Counted from the stretch's first letter, positions 45,280 to 55,475 are shown. The stretch is DNA of 64,000 bases from Ancylothrix sp. D3o (GCF_025370775.1 NZ_JAMXEX010000005.1:173046-237045), one strand, 5' to 3'. Numbers and translations: made by a program. Notes: generated from the sequence alone by a model not told the origin.

Positions 45280-46566
45280 TTACAACTGTTGACCAACACC
45301 AATCGAGCGAACTTCACCATTACGGCGAATTGTCACGCCGTCTTGAGAAACTTCTCCAAGCGTCCAGCCACTTGAACCAATGCTCTCACCGACATAGACA
45401 CGGCGGGGAACACCATCTATATCAAACAAAGCTGCCGAGCGCTCTCCGAATTCCAAAGTCCCGCGCAGGATAGACACCGACAGCGGCGTGCTGGCAACCG
45501 GCGGAGCAGTCTCCGTTGGGATTGGATCCAAAGTCGGCAACGCCTGTAAAGTAATAGACGGTGCCGGTATTGATGCGGTATTGGCTTCGGGAGAAGCTGT
45601 CACCGTAACTGTCACTGTCGGGCTCGGTGTGGGAGAAGCTGTCACCGTTTGTGTCACCGTTGGAGTTGGTGTAGCCGTGACGGTTTGTGTCACCGTTGGA
45701 GTCGGCGTCGGGGTTTGCTTCGTGGTGGGAGATGACGAGGCTACCGGCTTGGTGGTGGGTGCCGGTGTTGGTGCTTTGGCAACCGTCGTGGCAGAAACCA
45801 CCGGCAAAGGAGAAGCAACTGGCGGTTTTGCTGGTGCTGAAGTTGAGGCCGGTGGCTGCACCGCTACTTTGTTGAGTGAGTCTGCCAGCCTGTTGAGTGC
45901 TTGTGCCAAAGAAGGCGCATCCGCCAAATTCAAAGACATCGGCAACGGCGCTAAATTAATCGTCTGCGATGGCACTACACCGGGCTGCTTGGCTGCTGTC
46001 TGCACAGCAACTTGTTTTGAGGTAATAGCATCAAGCGACTGAATCAGATATTGAGAAAACTTTGCATCCGCCTCAGCTTTGGGGTTGGGGGGTGCCGGTG
46101 GTGCTGCCGGTGCCGCTGCTGGTGAGGGTGCTGGAGCCTTCACAAACAGTTGTTGTAACTCGCTGCGACTTGCCAACCACAACAACAAAGTGATTGCCAA
46201 AGCTCCACAGGCGCCACCAAACAACCATTTATCAAAGGAGTTACCGTCTTTTTCATCAGACTTGACGGCTTTTGCCTCAACGGTTTTGCCTTTAGCAGGC
46301 TCCTCTTTGGGAGGGATGACTACGGTTGTCGGCAAAACTATCGGCGGAACGGTTACGGTTTGTACAGAGACATATTCGGTGCGGATCGGTTGTTTTGGCA
46401 AGCTGCCACCTTCAAGCACTCGCTCGACGTCTTCAAATACCTCATTAATCAAGCGCTCGGCATAGGATTCTACAATCTCTGGGCCGGTGTGTTGTCCTTG
46501 CAGTTGGGTTTGTGTCCCGCTGCCGGTGGTCATTTTTATCGGTTCTGTACTAACTTTCCTTGACAT
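45280..46566 (-). CDS. Single-pass membrane protein with Thr/Pro/Val repeats and a small C-terminal domain
   Basis: A 428-residue protein of no recognised family. A soluble N-terminal part (ESYAERLINEVFEDVERVLE) is followed by one transmembrane segment (about residues 117-137, WLFGGACGALAITLLLWLAS), a Pro/Ala-rich stretch, an amphipathic region (LADAPSLAQALNRLADSLNK) and tandem Val-Thr-Pro repeats (TVTQTVTATPTPTVTQTVTA) around 290-335. The C-terminal 60 residues (LRGTLEFGERSAALFDIDGV, RRVYVGESIGSSGWTLGEVS) form a compact beta domain reminiscent of pilus/type II secretion GspC-PilP modules; that likeness is weak. The ATG at 46566 is preferred; a GTG at 46608 would add 14 residues. Confidence 0.72.
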   Translation of the reverse strand: MSRKVSTEPIKMTTGSGTQTQLQGQHTGPEIVESYAERLINEVFEDVERVLEGGSLPKQPIRTEYVSVQTVTVPPIVLPTTVVIPPKEEPAKGKTVEAKAVKSDEKDGNSFDKWLFGGACGALAITLLLWLASRSELQQLFVKAPAPSPAAAPAAPPAPPNPKAEADAKFSQYLIQSLDAITSKQVAVQTAAKQPGVVPSQTINLAPLPMSLNLADAPSLAQALNRLADSLNKVAVQPPASTSAPAKPPVASPLPVVSATTVAKAPTPAPTTKPVASSSPTTKQTPTPTPTVTQTVTATPTPTVTQTVTASPTPSPTVTVTVTASPEANTASIPAPSITLQALPTLDPIPTETAPPVASTPLSVSILRGTLEFGERSAALFDIDGVPRRVYVGESIGSSGWTLGEVSQDGVTIRRNGEVRSIGVGQQL

Positions 46567-46710
46567 AAGCTTCCCAATTAAACTGCTCCTCAACTTACCC
46601 CAGCCCACACACTTTAATAAATTTATGACACCGGGGACTCTTAAAATTTACCAATTCAATTTACTCAAGAGTTAGATTTTCGCCAACTCTTTTAAAGATT
46701 ATGACATTTC

Positions 46711-46801
46711 GCCTCTCCCCTAACCTTCTAGCAGGGTTCCCTCGTCGGCAAGGCGCGAATTTCCCCCTACCTGACGAGGGCAGGGGGTTGGCGGGGAGAG
46801 G
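46711..46801. repeat. Inverted-repeat, C/G-rich interspersed element next to mnmG
   Basis: CCTCTCCCC (46712-46720) and GGGGAGAGG (46793-46801) form 9-base inverted ends. Between them CCTCGTC (46740) pairs with GACGAGG (46773) and CCCCCTACC with later G-runs, giving a multi-branched fold. It abuts the mnmG stop and may help end its transcript. Similar C/G-rich elements occur near 1268 and 32963. Confidence 0.65.
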
Positions 46802-46802
46802 T

Positions 46803-48725
46803 TCACACGGGCACTAATTCGCCACTGCCGCTGCGCCGATTCCGCAATTCTAAATAAACCAACAAGGCATTAACATCCGCCGGATTGACGCCCCCAATAC
46901 GGCAAGCTTGTCCAATTGTCAAGGGTTTAACTTTGGCTAATTTTTCCCGCGATTCTTTGGAGAGGGTATCAATGCTGGCATAATCTAAATCTGCCGGCAG
47001 TTTTCGGTTTTCATGGCGAGCAATTTGCTCGATTTGGTGTTGTTGGCGTTGGATATATCCGCTATATTTGATGTCTATTTCTGCTCCTTCTTTTTCGGCT
47101 GAATTTAATTCAGGATTTCCTAAACCATGCCGTTCTAAGGTGGTATAATGTACCCCTGGCCGGCGTAGTAAATCTGCGAGGGTAATTGCGCCTTTGATTG
47201 CTTGTTGAGTTTCGGCGAAGACGGCTTTACCAACATCCTCATGTTCTTTGATTCGGGTTTGTTGGAGGCGTTGTTTTTCGGCTTCAATATTGGTGTATTT
47301 GCGGGTGAAAATTTCCCAGCGGCGGTCATCAATTAAGCCAATTTCTCGCCCTAAAGGTGTTAAGCGTTCATCAGCATTATCTGAACGCAAAATTAGCCGG
47401 TATTCTGAGCGAGATGTCAGCATTCGGTAAGGTTCGCGTAGGTCTTTTGTACAAAGATCATCGACTAAAGTGCCGAGGTAACTTTGTTCTCTCTTAAAGA
47501 TGATCATTTCTTGGTTTTTTGCCAATCGCGCCGCGTTAATTCCTGCTACAAGCCCTTGTGCGGCGGCTTCTTCATAGCCGGTGGTTCCGTTAATTTGACC
47601 GGCACAAAATAAGCCTTGAATTTTTTTGGTCATCAAGGTTGGGTAACATTGGGTGGCCGGTAAATAGTCGTATTCGACTGCATAAGCCGGTCGTAACATG
47701 GTGCAATTTTCTAACCCTGGAAGACTCCGCAGCATTTGTAGTTGCAGGTTTTCTGGGAGGCCGGTGGAAAATCCTTGAATGTATAATTCGGGGATATCTC
47801 GACCTTCGGGTTCAATGAAAATTTGATGACTTTCTTTGTCGGCAAAACGGACAATTTTATCTTCTATGCTGGGGCAATATCGCGGCCCTTTGGCGTCAAC
47901 CCAACCACCATAAACAGGTGATAAATGGAGGTTTTCGCGGATCAGCCGGTGTGTTTCGCTGGTGGTGCGAGTCAGGTAACAATTCATTTGCTCGCGTTCG
48001 ATCCAAGCTTCAGGATCGAAGCTAAACCAGCGTACTTTTTCGTCGCCTGGTTGCGGTTCCATTTTGCTGTAATCTACGGAACGCCGGTCAACTCTGGCGG
48101 GGGTTCCTGTTTTTAACCGGCCGGTTTCAAAGCCTAAACGATTTAAAGTTTCGGTTAAACCAACGGCGGCAAATTCTCCGGCGCGTCCTGCTGCCATTGA
48201 TTTATTTCCTACCCAAATTTTGCCGCCTAAAAATGTGCCGGTGGTGAGAATTACGGCTTTGCAACCAAAGGCGACACCAAAGTAAGTTTCGACTCCAATT
48301 ATTTCATCGTTTTTGCCTAAAACCAAGTCTGTAACCATGCCTTCGCGGACAGATAAATTTTCTTGGTTTTCGATGATTTTTTTCATTACGGCGGCGTATT
48401 CCCGCTTATCGGTTTGGGCGCGTAAAGCCCAGACTGCCGGCCCGCGTGAGGCGTTTAAAATGCGTTTTTGCAGATAAGTGCGGTCGGCCATTTTGCCAAT
48501 TTCGCCACCGAGTGCATCTACTTCGTGAGTGAGTTGTGATTTGGCCGGCCCCCCAACGGCAGGGTTACAAGGTTGCCAAGCAATTTTATCGAGATTCAGC
48601 GTTAGTAACAATGTGCGACATCCTAGACGTGCGGTAGCGAGTGCGGCCTCACATCCAGAGTGGCCGGCACCCACCACCACCACATCAAATTCATCCATAA
48701 ATTCAATTGTTGTTTGTGGGGTCAT
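46803..48725 (-). CDS. mnmG: tRNA uridine-5-carboxymethylaminomethyl(34) synthesis enzyme MnmG
   Basis: Partner of MnmE in modifying the wobble uridine of some tRNAs; FAD-dependent and cytoplasmic. The 640-residue product has the FAD motif [92 protein letters not shown] and the C-terminal GARIxGVxPADV-like [20 protein letters not shown]. Full length. The first ATG ([14 protein letters not shown]) resembles the usual cyanobacterial start. An interspersed hairpin element follows the stop. Confidence 0.97.
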   Translation of the reverse strand: MTPQTTIEFMDEFDVVVVGAGHSGCEAALATARLGCRTLLLTLNLDKIAWQPCNPAVGGPAKSQLTHEVDALGGEIGKMADRTYLQKRILNASRGPAVWALRAQTDKREYAAVMKKIIENQENLSVREGMVTDLVLGKNDEIIGVETYFGVAFGCKAVILTTGTFLGGKIWVGNKSMAAGRAGEFAAVGLTETLNRLGFETGRLKTGTPARVDRRSVDYSKMEPQPGDEKVRWFSFDPEAWIEREQMNCYLTRTTSETHRLIRENLHLSPVYGGWVDAKGPRYCPSIEDKIVRFADKESHQIFIEPEGRDIPELYIQGFSTGLPENLQLQMLRSLPGLENCTMLRPAYAVEYDYLPATQCYPTLMTKKIQGLFCAGQINGTTGYEEAAAQGLVAGINAARLAKNQEMIIFKREQSYLGTLVDDLCTKDLREPYRMLTSRSEYRLILRSDNADERLTPLGREIGLIDDRRWEIFTRKYTNIEAEKQRLQQTRIKEHEDVGKAVFAETQQAIKGAITLADLLRRPGVHYTTLERHGLGNPELNSAEKEGAEIDIKYSGYIQRQQHQIEQIARHENRKLPADLDYASIDTLSKESREKLAKVKPLTIGQACRIGGVNPADVNALLVYLELRNRRSGSGELVPV

Positions 48726-49126
48726 GGGTTGGGTTTGAGCGATAATATATTGTTTTATTTTAGCTCTATAATCGGCTTTAGTGGGAAGTTAAAAATTAGA
48801 AAGTCTAGGAAGTTAGAAACATAGATGCAAGTCAAATTCAAGCATAATTCTCATAAATTTTGACTCGTGGAAAAAACCAAGGCGAAAAAATGGTGAGTGA
48901 GAAAGAAGAACAAGCGATTGCTGTTATTATTAATTCGGTTGATTTATAGCCGGTTTCAGTTGCAGGAAGTACCCGCCGGAATTTTAAAAAACCGATTCCT
49001 AAAAGAAACCGGCTTTTTCAGATTTCCAGTCCTAATAAAAAGGCTAGATAGCAATTATGAAAAGTCTTTTACAATCTTTCAATGTGAGGTAGGGGCGGGT
49101 ATGTTTACCGCAGGCGACGCAATCAA
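48726..49126. other. Intergenic region, hairpin at 48948-49014, no firm gene
   Basis: A 401-base gap. A short open frame on the + strand starting at 48897 runs into the opposite-strand gene and looks spurious. A strong stem (AGCCGGTTTC at 48948-48957 with GAAACCGGCT at 49005-49014) encloses a 47-base loop and is followed by TTTTT, like a rightward terminator without a known upstream gene. Confidence 0.45.
48948..49018 (+). terminator. Orphan rightward terminator hairpin
   Basis: A perfect 10-base stem, long loop and T-run on the + strand. No annotated rightward gene precedes it, so it may end an unrecognised RNA that begins between 48726 and 48940, or be a repeat. Confidence 0.45.
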
Positions 49127-49747
49127 CTACCGGCCTGGAAGTTGCAAAGTTCCCATAATTTTACCTACCGTTGTTTGTCTATCTCCATCTGAAATACCAT
49201 CGCCATTATCATCAAACAAATTCGCCGCAAAAAAACCACATTCAATTTCAACCTTATTAGAATTCGCCACAGGATTAATTAACAAATCACCGCTTAAAGT
49301 CGCACATTCAAATTCATAGTCTTTAAGTTTTTGAGCATATTGGCCTCGCAATTTTGCCAAAGTATCCTTACAAACTTTATCCGAACATTGCCACTCACTT
49401 TTAAATTTTGATTCGTGACCCGGAAAAGGCAAAACTCCCAAAACATTACCCATCCGAGAATTATTTGCATTTTTTGGTTCCCAACAATTAAAAGCCACCC
49501 GCTTATTTTGAGGGGAATTTGCATACACTTGTAAACCTAAAGTATTTTTGCCGGTACACTGAGATTGATATTTTCTCACCCAAACCGGCCAGCGGCGCTG
49601 TAACTGGGTTAATAACTGCTCACATTTTTGTCCGCCACAATCACCTAAAATCCGATTTTGCCCCACAGCAACGTCAGAAAAAATCAAACTCCCCACAGCA
49701 AAACCACCCATCAGCAAAGCATTTAAATTCAAAAAATTAAACTTCAT
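49127..49747 (-). CDS. Secreted protein with two tandem four-cysteine domains and a Ca-binding-like loop
   Basis: A 206-residue protein of unknown family. A signal peptide (about residues 1-30, ending VAVGQ) precedes two related units. Unit 1 (about 35-110) has Cys37, Cys42, Cys64 and Cys88. Unit 2 (about 119-206) has Cys121, Cys126, Cys148 and Cys170, with almost the same spacing, and both end in a PG-containing segment (GVLPFPG, GTLQLPG). The second unit also carries LFDDNGDGISDGD (178-190), like an EF-hand or thrombospondin-type calcium loop. Disulfide bonding in the periplasm is likely. The gene follows the phosphorelay genes on the same strand after about 150 bases and ends near a region without other genes. 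Confidence 0.8.
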   Translation of the reverse strand: MKFNFLNLNALLMGGFAVGSLIFSDVAVGQNRILGDCGGQKCEQLLTQLQRRWPVWVRKYQSQCTGKNTLGLQVYANSPQNKRVAFNCWEPKNANNSRMGNVLGVLPFPGHESKFKSEWQCSDKVCKDTLAKLRGQYAQKLKDYEFECATLSGDLLINPVANSNKVEIECGFFAANLFDDNGDGISDGDRQTTVGKIMGTLQLPGR

Positions 49748-49897
49748 AAAAGCCTCTTAAAAATTTGTTACAACAAGCGACGCTCTGAAAAATCCTAGCT
49801 GAAGAAAAGCCAAGTATCACGCAAGCATTTGATTTGCTTTCTCATCTTGTCCCTGGTTTTTTCAACATTTTATATTATCATGTAGAGCTAAATTTTA

Positions 49898-50926
49898 CTA
49901 AGTTAAGCTTAGGGGATGTTCTAGGTAGGCACAGTAACGATTTCGGCCCTCTTCCTTAGCACGATAAAGCGCATTATCAGCTTCTTTAATTAAGATTTCA
50001 GGAGATTGTTGGCCATAGGGATTTTTAGCAGAAATTCCCAAACTCACGGTAATAAAATTGCTGACACGAGAGTGAGAGTGAGAAATTTTTAACTGTTGCA
50101 CCTCGAACTGAATATTGCGAGCAACTTGCTCCGCACCGGCCAAATTGGTATTAGGAAGAAGGACGACAAACTCCTCTCCCCCATAACGCGCCACCAGATC
50201 CGCAGGACGTTTTATCGCCGCCTTAATTGCTTGGGCAATTTGATGTAAACAAGTATCACCCGCTAGATGGCCATAAGCATCATTATAAAGCTTAAAATAA
50301 TCCACATCACACAAAATTAAAGATAAAGAAAATTGCTCTCGCGCTGCTCGCAGCCATTCTCGGTTTAAGCAATCATTAAAATGTCGGCGGTTAGAAATTG
50401 CCGTCAACCCATCTAAACAAGCAATTTGTTGTAATCTTTCGTTAGCTTCTTGTAAAGCTTGTTCAGCATAACGGCGTTTTTTGATCTCCTCACGCAGCCG
50501 AGAATTTTGTTTTTTTAATTGCATTTGTAACCTTTGTAGCGTTAGTTGATTTTCCACCCTTACCACCACTTCTTCGACATGAAAAGGCTTAGTGATGTAG
50601 TCAGAACCTCCACACTTGAAACCTTTTACAATGTCAAAAGCATCGGTTAATGCGCTAATAAAAATAATCGGGATATCTTGCGTTTCTTTCCGAGATTTTA
50701 AATATTCACAAAGTTGATACCCGTTCATTTCCGGCATATTAATATCCAGCAAAATAATATCAGGCAAGAGCTTCTCACAAGCGATAAGCGCCATCTTTGC
50801 ATCCAAAGCTTTACGAACCTCATAGCCGCGAACTTTAAAAATTGAAGATAAAACCCGCAAGTTATCGGGCGTATCGTCAACCACTAGAATGTTGCTTTTT
50901 GGTAGCAGTTCAGCATTGTTAATCAT
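49898..50926 (-). CDS. Response regulator with GGDEF domain (diguanylate cyclase)
   Basis: A 342-residue protein with an N-terminal receiver (ILVVDDTPDNLRVLSSIFKV, phosphoacceptor Asp in IILLDINMPEMNGYQ, SALTD, Lys in YITKPF), a coiled-coil linker and a C-terminal GGDEF domain (LDGLTAISNRRHFNDCLNRE, DVDYFKLYNDAYGHLAGD, active site GGEEF in ARYGGEEFVVLLP). It probably makes cyclic di-GMP when phosphorylated. It is the third gene of the leftward phosphorelay cluster after the two hybrid kinases (205 bases), which could supply the phosphate. The ATG at 50926 is chosen; a TTG 4 codons upstream is possible. Confidence 0.92.
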   Translation of the reverse strand: MINNAELLPKSNILVVDDTPDNLRVLSSIFKVRGYEVRKALDAKMALIACEKLLPDIILLDINMPEMNGYQLCEYLKSRKETQDIPIIFISALTDAFDIVKGFKCGGSDYITKPFHVEEVVVRVENQLTLQRLQMQLKKQNSRLREEIKKRRYAEQALQEANERLQQIACLDGLTAISNRRHFNDCLNREWLRAAREQFSLSLILCDVDYFKLYNDAYGHLAGDTCLHQIAQAIKAAIKRPADLVARYGGEEFVVLLPNTNLAGAEQVARNIQFEVQQLKISHSHSRVSNFITVSLGISAKNPYGQQSPEILIKEADNALYRAKEEGRNRYCAYLEHPLSLT

Positions 50927-51131
50927 TTGGCATTTCAAGGGGATTTAAAGGATTAATAGCAATCTTAGAGAAAGCAATTTTGATGCACGGGGTAGCCAAA
51001 CTTAGTTAACATAGATTATAACTTTTTTGTTAGTCTGTTTCAAATATATTTTAGCTAAGCCAAACCAAATTAGTTAGCAAGCAAGTTGACTTCTCGACAG
51101 GAAACTCAGAGTTAGATAGGTAAAGGATGAT

Positions 51132-54100
51132 TCAATCGTTTCTAACCTCCGTCACTTCCATAATGGTAGTAAACTGGAAATCCTCTGCTAAATATGTAAG
51201 AGCCTGTGCCAGATCAGACTTGGCGGAGGGGATTTTTTTCAGCAATTCTAAAACCTTATCATCGCTGCACTCAGAAGCAGCATCGTAAAGCTGCGCCACC
51301 CAGGGAGCCGGCATTTCAGATAATAACAACCTTAAATCAGAATCGGTCAAATTTGGCCTATTTTTTGTATGGCATTCAACCTCCTCGCTTTCTTCGTCCC
51401 ATAGATATTGAATGCCTAAATATTGGCCAATTTTATCTAATAAAAATTCTACCTGAAAAGGCTTGCTTAGAAAATCATCACAGCCGGCAGATAAAACCTT
51501 TTGGCGTTCTTCCTCAAAAGCATTAGCCGTCAAAGCAAAAATTATCGGAGAAAAGCTAGTTATCTCCTTTTTTTCCTGCTCCTTGGCTCTAATTTGTCGC
51601 GTTGCTTCATAACCATCCATCACCGGCATTCTCATATCCATTAAAATCAAATGAGGCTGCCAATCTTGCCAACGTTGAACTGCTTTTGTGCCGTCTTCAG
51701 CTTCCCACACAGAAAAGCCAATTGAGCCGAGAATTTTCACAAGCAAATCGCGGCTTTCTGGCACATCATCTGCAATTAAAATGCGATATTCAGGTTGATT
51801 TGGGGCTAAATTTATTACCTTGCGATCAAACTTAGGATTCTGCTGTTGCTCAGCCTCAGTTCCTAAATCAATCTCAAAACTAAATAAACTTCCCTTACCA
51901 GGCGTGCTTGTGACACTGATATTGCCCCCCATTAATTGCACATATTTTTGACTAATGGGCAACCCTAAACCGGTTCCTTGCTGAGATTTTAAACCGCTAT
52001 CTGTTTGCCCGAAAGCTTCAAATAAAAGATGAATTTCTTCAGTATCAATTCCTGGGCCGGTGTCTTCTACCTCAAAATGAAGGCGGAGTTTTTGATTGGG
52101 GCTTAATTCTGGTGTTTTTGAAACAACAGAAACGCCAAGTCTCACCCAGCCAGTTTGGGTAAATTTAATTGCATTTCCCAACAAATTCAGCAAAACTTGG
52201 CGTAACTTCCGCTCATCGGTTTTAACATACTTTGGAATGCCGGCATCGCATTGAAAAATCAGTTGCAAATTTTTCGCCGCCGCTTTTAATTCCAACATTT
52301 TTAGAAGCATATTCAAAAGTTGAGTTAAATCAAAACTGATTTCATTAAAAGTCGTTCTCCCGGCTTCAATTTTAGAGAGTTCTAAAATATCATCAATCAA
52401 AGCTAGTAAATGTTCTCCCGCCCGATTAATAATTCCTAAATTTTTTTGAGATTCCGCCGATAAAGACTTGTCCGCCGTCAATAGTTGACTAAAACCCAAA
52501 ATCGCATTGAGCGGCGTTCTCAATTCGTGACTCATATTAGCGAGAAACTCACTTTTTGCTCTATTGGCCGCATCCGCAGCTAAAACCGCTTTTTGCAAAG
52601 CTTCTTCGGCTTTTTTGCGAGCAGTGATATCGATTAAATACCCAACAAACTCAATAGGATTGTCGTCCGCATCTCGCAATAATTTTAATTCGCTATAAAG
52701 CCAAATATAATTACCATTTTGATGTCGAAAGCGATATTCGGAACCGATAAAACTGTCATCCAAAAAAGCAGGTTTGGACTGAAGGAAATTCAAATTTTCT
52801 GGATAAACATGATTTGCCCAAAAATCAGGATTATTGACAAAATACTCGGCCTCGTAACCGAGAATGGCTTTAACATTTTCCCCCATAAAAGTTGGGGCAT
52901 AATTTCCATCAGCCTTGCAGCTAAAAATAACCGCAGGACTAGCAGAAAGGAGATATTGCAAGCGTTCTTTTGCCAGCCTTAATTCTAATTCTGAGCGTTT
53001 GCGATCTGTAATTTCAACCACAACAGATCCCAAGTTAAAAGGCTCTTTACCTTTAACAGCAATCGGGAAATAAGATACAACCCAATGGCGCATTACTCCC
53101 GGTTGGTTTGGCAATTCTGTGCTGATTTCCTGATTAAGAATTGGTAGGCCGGTTTCCAAAACTTGCCTATAGATTGATTCAACAGTCGGGGCCATTTTAG
53201 GCACAACTTCCCACAGCGTTTTGCCAATATGCTCCTCTGCCGGCACACCATTAATTTCTGCCAAGGGTTCATTAATTTGCACAAATCGCAGTTGCCGGTC
53301 TAACATATTCATACCTACAGGAGCACAGTTGAAAAAAGCATTTAATCGTGCTTCTCGCAAAGCAAGTTCTTGTTCTAAAGCTTTGCTATCACTGATATCT
53401 TTGTGCGTCCCAGTTATTCGCACCGGCCGGCCCTGACTATCACGCTCAGAAACTTTGCCTCGGTTGAGAATCCATTTCCACTCACCCGACTTTGAGCGCA
53501 TCCGAAATTCCACTTCATAAAACCTTGTTTCGCCTCGTAAATACGCATTTAAAAGTTCATTTACCATCGCCACATCTTCGGGATGTATCAACTTTTCAAA
53601 GCTTTTTAAATCATCATAAGTTTCGCTTTTTTCATAACCGAGCATTTGCTTCCAAGCCGCATCTCGATAAATTTTGCCGGTCTTAAGATTCCAATCCCAC
53701 AAACCTAAATTACTGCCTTCTAAAGCCAGTTGTAAACGTTCTTGACTTGTCCGCAAAGCATCTTCGGCTTGCTTTCGCCCAATCAACGAACTAACCATCG
53801 CCGCCACGCCACCCGTTAAATTTAGCAAGCGCTCATTTTTAGCAATCATCAGCCGCTTAAAAAACACTAAAACCACTAACACTTTGTCATTCATTACCAC
53901 CGGCACCGCAAAAGCAGATTTTAACCCCACTTTTGCCGCAATTTCTCTTCGCAAAAAAGCCGAATTTTTTACCCTCGTAACATCTTCCATCCATTCCGCT
54001 TCTCCAGACAACCAAACTCGCCCTGCTAGTCCTTCGTTGGCAGCAAAAGTCTGATTTTCACTCACACGGCGGAATTCTTCTAAAGCCGGTTCACAGCCAT

Positions 54101-55475
54101 ACCATCCCCAACTAGGCTCTAAAACCTCACCACCTTCTGCCGGCACCCAAGCTTCTGCAAAATCCCAATTAATAGCCCGACAAATTAAATTTAAAACAAT
54201 CGCTAAAGCACTATCAACATCAGGAGCTTGGCTAATAGCTTTCGTTGCTTTCAACAACAGCCGCATTTCATCTTCTGCTTGCTTACGAGTTGTAATATCT
54301 AAAACCGTTCCAAAAAGCTTTTTGGCTTTTCCTTTTTCATCACTAATTCTTTCTGCTCTTGCTTCAACATTTCTTATAGACCCATCCGGTAGCAAAATCC
54401 GCAAATCTAATTTCTCAGAACTTGTCGATTTAATTGCTAAGGAAATGCTTTTCTTAAAAATTCCTCGCTCCTCACGATGAATGAGCTGCAAAAGATTTGC
54501 AAAAGTGGGTTCACCATCGGCAGCCTCAAGACCAAAAATGCGAAAAGTTTCCTCAGACCAAATAACTTTTCCCGTATCAAGATCCCATTCCCAATTACCA
54601 ACATGAGCCACCCTTTGAGCCGCCGCCAAATTTGCCTCACTTTTTTTGAGATTTTCTTCGGCACGAAAACGTTCACTAATATCACGCGCCACCCACGCCA
54701 CTGTATTATCTGAACTCGGCACAATGCTCGCAGAGAACCACACGTCCTCCTCATCCAATCTTAAACTATATTCCCAATTAACAACCTGCTGTTTTTCTAA
54801 AGCACGCCTAACGTGTCGCCTGCATATTTCCCGATTTTCTCCAAAAAATTGTTCCACCGTTTGATTCAAAATATTAGCCCCCGGAGGATATAATTTGTCG
54901 GGATTTGTTGGAGCCACTTTGATCGCATTTCCATCCGCATCCACAATCAAGACAATATCGGCCATCGCTTCAAAAAAAGCGCGAATTTCCTGCTGGGAAG
55001 ACCGCAACTTTTCTTCCATTAAATGACGATCTTTAATCTCCTGTTGTAACTGCTCATTTTGTGCTTGAAGCTGTTTTTGCAGCCTACAAAATTTTAATTG
55101 ATTCTCAATCCTAGCGATTACTTCTTCTACTTGAAAAGGTTTTGTTATATAATCTGCTCCCCCTTTAGAAAAAGCTTTCACTTTATCAAACGCTTCGGAT
55201 AAAGCACTCAAAAAAATTACTGGAATATTGCAGGTTTTTTCCGAATCTTTTAGCTGCGAACAAACTTCATATCCCCCTATATCAGGCATCATAATATCTA
55301 ATAGAATTAGATCAGGAGCCTCCGCCAAAACTGCTTTTAAAACCAACTTCCCATCGGCGATAGGCCGAACCACATAACCCCGTCGGCTCAAAACATCTGT
55401 CAACAAGCGTAGACTATTTAAGTCATCATCAACCACTAAAATATTGCCTTTTTCTTGGCTCTTAATTTGTCTCAT
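51132..55475 (-). CDS. Hybrid sensor histidine kinase, REC-PAS-PAS-GAF-PAS-PAS-PAS-HK-REC with C-terminal helical module
   Basis: A 1447-residue soluble kinase. An N-terminal receiver (ILVVDDDLNSLRLL, Asp60 in LILLDIMMPDIGG, YITKPFQ) is followed by PAS domains near 165-270 and 275-390, a GAF domain (about 400-560), three more PAS domains (to about 960), HisKA (FLANMSHELRTPLNAILGF), HATPase (LLNLLGNAIKFTQTG, FEVEDTGPGID, GTGLGLPISQKY) and a second receiver (ILMDMRMPVMDGY). The last 70 residues are a helical module (LRLLLSEMPAPWVAQLYDAA) without a conserved HPt histidine. All catalytic parts look intact. It lies 83 bases after the 55559 kinase gene on the same strand. Confidence 0.93.
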   Translation of the reverse strand: MRQIKSQEKGNILVVDDDLNSLRLLTDVLSRRGYVVRPIADGKLVLKAVLAEAPDLILLDIMMPDIGGYEVCSQLKDSEKTCNIPVIFLSALSEAFDKVKAFSKGGADYITKPFQVEEVIARIENQLKFCRLQKQLQAQNEQLQQEIKDRHLMEEKLRSSQQEIRAFFEAMADIVLIVDADGNAIKVAPTNPDKLYPPGANILNQTVEQFFGENREICRRHVRRALEKQQVVNWEYSLRLDEEDVWFSASIVPSSDNTVAWVARDISERFRAEENLKKSEANLAAAQRVAHVGNWEWDLDTGKVIWSEETFRIFGLEAADGEPTFANLLQLIHREERGIFKKSISLAIKSTSSEKLDLRILLPDGSIRNVEARAERISDEKGKAKKLFGTVLDITTRKQAEDEMRLLLKATKAISQAPDVDSALAIVLNLICRAINWDFAEAWVPAEGGEVLEPSWGWYGCEPALEEFRRVSENQTFAANEGLAGRVWLSGEAEWMEDVTRVKNSAFLRREIAAKVGLKSAFAVPVVMNDKVLVVLVFFKRLMIAKNERLLNLTGGVAAMVSSLIGRKQAEDALRTSQERLQLALEGSNLGLWDWNLKTGKIYRDAAWKQMLGYEKSETYDDLKSFEKLIHPEDVAMVNELLNAYLRGETRFYEVEFRMRSKSGEWKWILNRGKVSERDSQGRPVRITGTHKDISDSKALEQELALREARLNAFFNCAPVGMNMLDRQLRFVQINEPLAEINGVPAEEHIGKTLWEVVPKMAPTVESIYRQVLETGLPILNQEISTELPNQPGVMRHWVVSYFPIAVKGKEPFNLGSVVVEITDRKRSELELRLAKERLQYLLSASPAVIFSCKADGNYAPTFMGENVKAILGYEAEYFVNNPDFWANHVYPENLNFLQSKPAFLDDSFIGSEYRFRHQNGNYIWLYSELKLLRDADDNPIEFVGYLIDITARKKAEEALQKAVLAADAANRAKSEFLANMSHELRTPLNAILGFSQLLTADKSLSAESQKNLGIINRAGEHLLALIDDILELSKIEAGRTTFNEISFDLTQLLNMLLKMLELKAAAKNLQLIFQCDAGIPKYVKTDERKLRQVLLNLLGNAIKFTQTGWVRLGVSVVSKTPELSPNQKLRLHFEVEDTGPGIDTEEIHLLFEAFGQTDSGLKSQQGTGLGLPISQKYVQLMGGNISVTSTPGKGSLFSFEIDLGTEAEQQQNPKFDRKVINLAPNQPEYRILIADDVPESRDLLVKILGSIGFSVWEAEDGTKAVQRWQDWQPHLILMDMRMPVMDGYEATRQIRAKEQEKKEITSFSPIIFALTANAFEEERQKVLSAGCDDFLSKPFQVEFLLDKIGQYLGIQYLWDEESEEVECHTKNRPNLTDSDLRLLLSEMPAPWVAQLYDAASECSDDKVLELLKKIPSAKSDLAQALTYLAEDFQFTTIMEVTEVRND

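Noticed and set aside
45488..46042. Rightward Val/Gly-rich frame opposite the Thr/Pro-rich membrane protein
   Set aside because: Composition is the complement of Thr/Pro repeats; the leftward gene has a membrane helix and a structured end.
48897..49319. Rightward frame of 140 codons before and over the secreted four-cysteine protein gene
   Set aside because: It overlaps a gene with signal peptide and duplicated domains, and crosses an orphan terminator hairpin.
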